This document shows positions 6,669 through 13,900 of a stretch of DNA of 14,141 bases, one piece after another (the stretch's first letter is position 1; each line of letters starts with the position of its first letter). The position numbers and the translations under genes were made by a program. Below the pieces are notes generated by a model. The model did not search any database and was not told where the DNA came from. It worked only from the letters and a program-made list of their open reading frames with translations. The stretch is from Multiplicimicrobium sp043718225 (GTDB lineage: Bacteria; Omnitrophota; Omnitrophia; Omnitrophales; Aquincolibacteriaceae), in the NCBI GenBank assembly GCA_043718225.1, contig JAYSWD010000110.1, forward strand, positions 1 through 14,141, given 5' to 3'.

Positions 6669-7877
6669 TTAAGAAGCTCGTACGAGACGCGCAAACTTTC
6701 GTTTGCCGTTTTGAAGTATTACAGGCGCTGATAAATCGAGAACTAGTTTTATATCTGAAACTTTTTCCTGATTTATTTTTACGGCTCCGGCCTCTAAGGC
6801 GCGGCGCGCTTCTGATTTGGAAGGCGCTAATCCGCAATGGACAAGCAGAGAAATTAAATCCATCGGCTCTTTGATTTTGAATTCGGAAATTTCGTCGGGC
6901 AGGCCTTTGTTCTTAAAAATCTCGTTAAACTCCTGGTGCGCGCGGCTCGCGGCTTCCGGCGAATGAAAAAGCTCAACGATGCGCTCGCCTAAACGCGCCT
7001 TAATATCGCGCGGATTGGTACCGGATTTCAAATCCGCCGCAACCACTTCAATGACTGTTTTGGGTAAAGCGCTTAAATAACGGTAATAACGTTCGATCAT
7101 GTTGTCGGGAATTGACATAATTTTCCCGAACATTTCCCGCGGAGTATCCATCACGCCGATATGATTGCCCAAACTTTTTGACATTTTCTGAACACCGTCC
7201 GTGCCTTCAATAATAGGCAAAGTGATTACAATTTGCTGCGCGGCGCCTTCACGGCTTTGCAATTCACGCCCAACAAGAAGGTTAAAAGTTTGATCTGTTC
7301 CGCCGATTTCAATATCCGCTTTCACGATCACGGAATCCCAGCCCTGCAGCAGGGGATACATAAACTCAACCAACGCGATCGGACGCCCCTCTTTGTAACG
7401 TTTATTGAAATCATCGCGCTCGAGCAGCCGCGCGATCGTGTATTTTGAAGTTAAAGTCAGAAAATCGACCGCGCTCATTTTCGCGAGCCATTCCGAGTTA
7501 TAGCGCACTTCCGTTTTGGATTGATCGAGAATTTTAAAAACTTGCTCCTGATAAGTCAGCGCGTTTTGCTTAATTTGTTCTTCGGATAACATCGGGCGTG
7601 TTTCTGATTTGTGGGAGGGGTCGCCGATACGTGCGGTGAAATCCCCGATAATAAAGACAACCTGATGTCCCAAATCCTGAAATTGACGCAGTTTACGCAA
7701 AGGCACAGTATGCCCTAAATGAAGGTCCGGAGCGGATGGGTCGGCACCGTATTTAACACGTAAAGGTTTGTTTTGAGAACGCGAATATTCAAGCTTCTTG
7801 GTCAGCTCTTCGCGCGAAATGAGGTCAACGACTCCCTCACCGATAATCTGCAGCTGTTCTTCGGCCGTTTTGAACAC
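6669..7877 (-). CDS. tyrS: Tyrosyl-tRNA synthetase
   Basis: Class I aminoacyl-tRNA synthetase that charges tRNA-Tyr; essential and cytoplasmic. The 402-residue product has the HIGH-type signature HLGH at 53-56 within YGADPSAPDLHLGHTVPL, the tyrosine-site region YPLLQGWDSVIVKADIEIGG followed by DQTFN, and KMSKS at 231-235. A C-terminal S4 RNA-binding domain covers about 335-402 (LLVHCGLAPSKSEARRALE...). The HLGHTV and KADIEIGGTDQ forms fit the TyrRS subgroup sometimes called TyrZ-like. The start is GTG at 7877, supported by GGAG five nt upstream; no ATG competes. A likely promoter lies about 40 bp upstream, and the ABC ATPase gene follows after 2 nt. The short leader leaves no room for a T-box. 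Confidence 0.96.
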   Translation of the reverse strand: MFKTAEEQLQIIGEGVVDLISREELTKKLEYSRSQNKPLRVKYGADPSAPDLHLGHTVPLRKLRQFQDLGHQVVFIIGDFTARIGDPSHKSETRPMLSEEQIKQNALTYQEQVFKILDQSKTEVRYNSEWLAKMSAVDFLTLTSKYTIARLLERDDFNKRYKEGRPIALVEFMYPLLQGWDSVIVKADIEIGGTDQTFNLLVGRELQSREGAAQQIVITLPIIEGTDGVQKMSKSLGNHIGVMDTPREMFGKIMSIPDNMIERYYRYLSALPKTVIEVVAADLKSGTNPRDIKARLGERIVELFHSPEAASRAHQEFNEIFKNKGLPDEISEFKIKEPMDLISLLVHCGLAPSKSEARRALEAGAVKINQEKVSDIKLVLDLSAPVILQNGKRKFARLVRAS

Positions 7878-7915
7878 AAAATCTCCGTTTCAAAAGGTCT
7901 GTTTTAAGGCGCGGT

Positions 7916-7924
7916 ATTCTAACA
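7916..7924 (-). promoter_or_regulatory. Putative extended -10 promoter for tyrS
   Basis: On the minus strand the sequence TG-T-TAGAAT matches the extended -10 form TGnTATAAT at five of six hexamer positions. No good -35 box appears 17 bp upstream, only an A/T-rich stretch shared with the terminator. It would start transcription near 7909, giving a leader of about 30 nt before the GTG. Confidence 0.45.
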
Positions 7925-7934
7925 CAGCCGGAGA

Positions 7935-7974
7935 AAATAAAAAACCCGCCACCCTTTTCAAGGCAGCGGGTTTT
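7935..7974 (-). terminator. Intrinsic terminator of the giant ORF
   Basis: A 9-bp perfect stem (AAAACCCGC at 7941-7949, GCGGGTTTT at 7966-7974) with a 16-nt loop is followed on the minus strand by TTTTTTATTTT. It begins 11 nt past the stop codon of the giant ORF, so that gene should be transcribed separately from tyrS. On the plus strand the U-tract is only four bases. Confidence 0.8.
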
Positions 7975-7985
7975 AGAATGAAAGC

Positions 7986-10900
7986 TTAGGCCATTATTTC
8001 GTAAATTTTCTCATTCGCAAGCCGGTTCAATAATACGGTCAATGATGAAACCACAAAGTGATTCCCTTGCATGCGGAACTTATCAATTAATTGACCAATC
8101 TTTGATTTCAACTCCTGAGCCCTTAGAACAGGATCTTCGATTCCGCTCACTTCTTCAAGCGCTTTGCTGAATGCATGGGAAACATATTCCACCGCCCAAA
8201 TAACCTTCCCATGAAGGCCGCCTTCAAAGCTCACGGGATAACCGAGGTTCAATCCCATGCCGCTTTTAAGAGTAAAAAGGGCAACAGCGCCATTCTTGGA
8301 TTGAATGAATTGCTCTGCAGTTCCGGGCTTGAGCGTCACAACAACTTGATTTAAAATTATCGGAAAGCTTGCGGCACGTAAGGCAGATACTCCATTTACA
8401 CGGTTATTGACGCGAGCAAGAGCGGCTTTTAAAATTTGCGCGCGCTTACCCACCACGGCAATTTTACGGCCTTGCGAGGCATAAGATTCAAGATAGGCCA
8501 TAAAAGCCAAAGTATTCTCGGTCGCAAAAAATTCAAAGTCGGAGGCTGAATACATAATGGCTGCATCTAATTTTCCCGCCGATGCAGGCTGAGTCTGCGC
8601 AAAAAGCTTAGCGAATTTTTGACCATGCGTAATTTGATTATTGGCCACACCGGGCATAGTCGCTTCTTGCGTTCGACTTGCAGCTTCGAAATCCGCCGAT
8701 GTAATCAATCGATTTCCGGTTGCAGTGTATTCTGAAGCGAGCGCAGCTTCATTAATCTGTGTATTCGCTGATGCCGTGCGCGAAGACATAATACCCATCG
8801 TAAAGACGGCTAAAAGCGTGAGAAAAACTCTTTGCGATAAGCGCGCTTCGCTGCGTGCCGTAGGCCGCTCCTCTAAAGCCGCTGAAGATTTGCGAGAAGT
8901 AAAATCTCTGGCACTTGCTGGCACGGAGGTCAAAATAACTGTAGTCACTTTTTTGCCGTCAAATCCCCCCGCGCTGCGTAAAAGACCGTCAACCGCGTTT
9001 CTAATTCTATCTGCACCGGCAGATTTGCCAATCGAGTCAACAATTTTTGAAATGCTAATTTCTGTTTCGCCATCTTGTCCGTTGAGCCCAAACCATAAAA
9101 TCATTCGTCCGGCTTCACCATAAAATTGCGCTAAGCTGCCGGAATTTACCGCCATTCTGCGAGGCGGCTCTCTAAAATAATCTAAAATAGCTTGTCCCAC
9201 AGAACTCCCGGGGGGAACAGGGATTTTATCACGTTTACGCAATTCCGAACGGGTCGTTGTGAAAGTAATCCAGTGATCGATACCGCTAAAACGGAATAAG
9301 CCGCTGATTGGTGCAGGAACCGTTTCTAACAAAGACACAGTTCGTCCTCCCAGCCCAGTCACTATTTCTGAAATTCGCCCCGAATTTTTTTCAAGAACGA
9401 TAGCGTCTTCTCGCCCTGCGGCTTTAATTGCCAAAAGCCTGTCTTTATCATCAAAAATTAATGCTATGCGGCCCGATGCTTTAATTTCATCGTAAACATG
9501 CTGTATAAATGTATTTCCGGGCAGCGCTACGATATTTTGCACAAGCTCATCTAAACCATTCGAAGCCACTTCATTCGCGTCAAAAACAAATTCATGTGCT
9601 TCGTCGGCCCCGGGTATAGGCGTATCTAGGGACCCTGTATACCCGCTATTAAACTTCAACGTAACATCGGGCAAAGACGGCCCAACCTGCTTTGCGAGCT
9701 CCGCAACGCTATTAAAATCAATCTCCAAATCTCTTGCCTGCGGATTATATTTAATTTTAGCAGGCACCCGACTCTCTCCAGCACTAGCAAGCGCCTGCGT
9801 CATAATTGCATCCAACGGAAACGGTCGGTCGGGCTTTCCTATGTCACTTGGCAACTTCTTGAACATAATCCCCCCCACGATTCTGTTTCTGGAATCAAGG
9901 GAAAAAATGGAATGGATTTCTTGTGCATCAGTATCGTAGATAAATAACAATTCTTTTCCAGTAAACTCTTCCTCGTATTTGAACCTTCTTGCCTTCACCG
10001 CACCTAGACTGCTTGTGTCTACTTTTGATGCTGTGTTAATAGCCGCAAAAAAAGTTGCTGCTCCTATGTCCCCCTCATCGATAGGATGAACAAAATTAAT
10101 ATTCTGAGGAAGCGCTTTATAAAATCTGAATCGTTCCGGCATTCGCTCCAAAAATGGTAACAAGTAAGACCCGGGATAGGTCCCGCTTTCGGCATTCGTT
10201 TCCGCTTTCGACACTTCAAACGCATCTGAAATTTTAAAAACTGTCGCCCGATTTTCAGAACGCTGCGTCATCCCGCTGGCGACAACAATTGAAGCCGCAG
10301 TTGCACCGCTTCCACCCGGAGCAACTGTCGCCACACGCGAACGGGCAGCTACCTGAGTCGGTCGAACAGCCGTTTTGGCCGGCTGATTACCTTGGGTGCC
10401 ATATTTAACAACGCCGACTCTTTTTTCGTTCGTCCGCGCTTCGGAGCGAAATCTTTGCGGAAACCGTTCACGGGCAGCGGCAACGGCATAGTCGTCGGCC
10501 CATTCCTGAACCTCGCTGCCAAAAGCAATGATGCGGGCACGATCATCGTAGTTGCCGCGTAAATTAACATAAAATTTCACGACCGGTTCTGTCCCGGACG
10601 GACGGAGAATGACTTTTTCGCCGCCTTCCAAAATCAGCATGATAAAATTTTCGTTGGGAAGATATTCGCCGTCCGCATGACGGAAAGAAGGCAGTCCCAC
10701 TAAGTTGTGAGCAAATTCAGAGCTGCGCAATGCTTCCGGCAAATTTTGTTCCATTGCTATGAGAGCTTGATAAATTACGTCGGGAATATTAGGAGTCATT
10801 GAAGTTACAAGTCCCTCCTGATGCATGTCGTACAAAAGTGTTCCATCGGCGGCTTTGGCTACTTGCGCTTGAAAATCAAGCACGGCAATTACTTTTTTGC

Positions 10901-13900
10901 CCGCAATTTCAGCCGGAGGATTTTTGCGTAAATTCCCTAAAATGCTTGGCTGTCCGTCATCTGCTTTGATAATATCCATGGCGTCGGCTTCGGAAAATTC
11001 CACACCGGCATAAACTTTGCCCATTGTTTTCAAAGGAAAGGGTTCATAAAAAAAGCCGTATTTTTTATAAATATTTTCCAAATACTGCGAAAGCGAAATA
11101 CCCTGCTTTCGCAAACGGCCAGATATTTCGATAAACCACGCAGAGCCCGCAATGGCATCTTTGTCATGCGCACCGTCACTTGTAAGTGACCCGAGCGATT
11201 CTTCCCCGCCTTTAAGAAAATACTGCGAGTACTTGAGTGCCAATTCAATTTTTTGTTTTTGATCGAGCGCCTGCCACTGCCTCTCACTCAAACCGGCCGC
11301 CTTTTGAATTTCGGCCGCGCGTTTTTGGATTTGGTCGCCGATATATTTAAAGCCGGTGAGTGTTTCCACAACCTCAATACCCTGGGCGCGCGCAATCACT
11401 TTTGCCAAGTCACCTGATACCACTGTGCTTGCCATCCAAAGCTTTTTGAGATTTCTCACAATCTCAACGGCTTTTTGCGCGCGAGCGGAGCTTTGTTCAT
11501 TAACAGGTGCTTGCCTTGCTGCTAAATTTTTAAGTTCTTGAATCAGAAATTCAGTCATCATCGCCAACTGTTGATTGCCGTTAAAAGACTCATAATCATC
11601 TACCGAGGTCGCGGCATTGGTTAAATGTTTTTTGGACGCAACTGCGGGCCGGTCTGAATCGGGGTCTGTCCAAATAATAAGATCCGCATTTTTCTCAGCG
11701 GCAACTTTCAAGGCAAATTCACGCGCCTTCGGAGATTCAGGATTCGGAGCTTTTGCGGTCGTGAAATCTGGATCGGGATTGTCTTGCACCCAAATCAATT
11801 GATCAGATCTCAAGCCTCGACGGTGAAGAATTTTTTCTAAAATATGCCGGGACACGCCATGAAGAGGCGAAATGACAATTTTTGCCGTCTTGAGATCAAT
11901 AAATCCTTTGTCAAAAGCCTCGCCAATCGTATAAAGCGCTTCTTTCAATTCTTCCTGAATAAAAAGTTCATCGGCATTATATTTATCATCATCGCCGCCG
12001 ATTAATTCAATATCACCATTCTGAATCGCCTGGTCAAAAGCAGCATCAATTTGTTCAAGTACCGGTATACCGTCATATCGAAGGTCAGCCATATCAGCAA
12101 TTCTTGCCGATTCAATTCTCGCCTTCAGATAATCAGCAAAGAGACCTGTCGATTGAGAACCGTCCGGCTTATAGGGTTTCATGCCGTTGTCAGAAGGAGG
12201 ATTATGGCTCGCCGTGACCATAGTTCCTGAAACAATCCGAGTTCCCTTGCCCACATCCAAGTGATGAGTTGACCAGGCAAGCTGCGGCGTTGAAACCGGA
12301 ATTTTGTAGACGAAAGACTTGGTGCCTTTACTTGCATGGAAAAGCGCCGCTAGTTTTAAAAGATATCCGGGTCCGCCTGTGACTGGATCGAAAGATCCTC
12401 TACGTGAATCCCCGCCCAAAACAACCGCGCGCTGCGCACCCGCAATTTCAGGATCAAATCTATTGAGAATGTCTTGAAATTCCGCGCTCGCGATTAAATC
12501 CGCGTGCGCGAAACCAAACTTGCCGATAGTGTAAATATTAATGCTGTTTGTTCCCCAACCCCGCTTGCCGCGCATTCCCGCCGTCCCCGCGGCCTTAATC
12601 GTGTACCAATCATCATCAATTAGTTTCCATGCGGCAGAATCTTGACCCGCCGCTTCAAATTGCGCGTCCAATTCAGCGTGCGCTAATTGATATTCAGCGC
12701 CTTGCCATGTCTGTATATTTGTTAAGGCTGATGCGCTAATCCACCGTTGTTCGCGCGCCGCATCTGCCAACTCCACAAACCGCATTTCGGAGCGGCGGAG
12801 GCCGGTCAGAGTAATAATGTGTTGTCCCTTACCATCAACGGGACGTGAAACGGTAAAATTGCCGCCAACGGAATCAAGTTTCGCAACTTCGGCCTGAAGC
12901 TCTTTGGCGATACTATACAAGACCCACTCTTCGGCACGACCCACAACGGTTATTGTAATAGCGCCACCGGCGGATTTTCGCTCAAACTGAATCCATTTCC
13001 TGCCTTTTACTCCCACCAAAGCATTTGAGATCCTCGGACGGCCCAAAATTCGAGCCGTAAAAAAATCATCTTTCTTTTGATGAAAAATATTTTTCCGAGC
13101 TTCGTCGGTGATAGTCCATAAATCCGTCCTGAGACGCACAGGATCGGGACCGGGCATATAACGGCTCAGATAATCGCGCACCATTTTTATTTGCTTAGCA
13201 TTCTTGCCGGCAAATGCTAAACCGAGCCGAATTCCATCGAAAGCCGTGTCGTTGCCAGACAAGCTAAAAGTAACGCGCCCATCGTTTTCGACAAGCGAGG
13301 TATGAATCACTCCCGCTGCAATCAATAATTGAATACCTTGTCGAATGTCTTGCGCAATAAGCGGCTGACTCTTTGCTTGAATGGCACGGACGAGATCTTC
13401 CAACGGGATACTAACAACCAGTACATTTCCTAACCGCTTGGATGCTTCTACAAAAACATCGAATCCCAGCACAGCTGCCTTTTGTGCTTTTACAAGGTTG
13501 TCTACCCGAAATTCGGAGCGGACGAAAACGGGTCTTGCTTGCTGAATTCTTTGGGAAGTCTCCGGACGGCTATCCAAAAACTTCTGCATGGCAGATGGAT
13601 CATCTAAAAAAGAAGCCAAGGTCGCTTCGGGATGTTTTTTACCATAGTTAAAAAGGCCAAGCATGATATCAGGATGGATTTGTTCAGCTTGCTCATCAGA
13701 AAGCTGAAATGCCTTTGCGATCGTCTGAATTTGCTCGGCACGGGCCCGGTCTTGAGCTGCTGCTTGCTCATCCCAGCCCGGCTTTAAAAGCTTGGCATAA
13801 ACTACTTGGGCTAAAAAAAACACCCCAACTGCCGCAAACGCTCCCAATAACCACGCCCGGGGATTCTTAAACAAAGGCGTCGCACCTGTAGTCCGCGCTT

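Noticed and set aside
6667..6837. In-frame upstream extension of the ABC ATPase inside tyrS
   Set aside because: The extra 57 residues are basic and unlike ABC N-termini. MTSILQVDQVSKKF from the ATG at 6666 is a normal ATPase start, 2 nt after the tyrS stop.
6669..7704. KSEARR in the C-terminal part of TyrRS resembles the RSEAR motif
   Set aside because: It lies within the S4 RNA-binding domain, where S-[KR]-[SG]-E-A-R-R is an ordinary conserved element. It lacks the leading arginine and is explained by the tyrS family.
7878..7985. T-box riboswitch upstream of tyrS
   Set aside because: Only about 30 nt lie between the likely transcription start and the GTG, and the only strong hairpin there is the terminator of the preceding gene. 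No specifier or T-box sequence is visible.
8641..9123. 160-codon plus-strand frame opposite the giant ORF
   Set aside because: It is antisense to a continuous reading frame with clear codon structure and motifs. Long antisense frames are expected opposite such genes.
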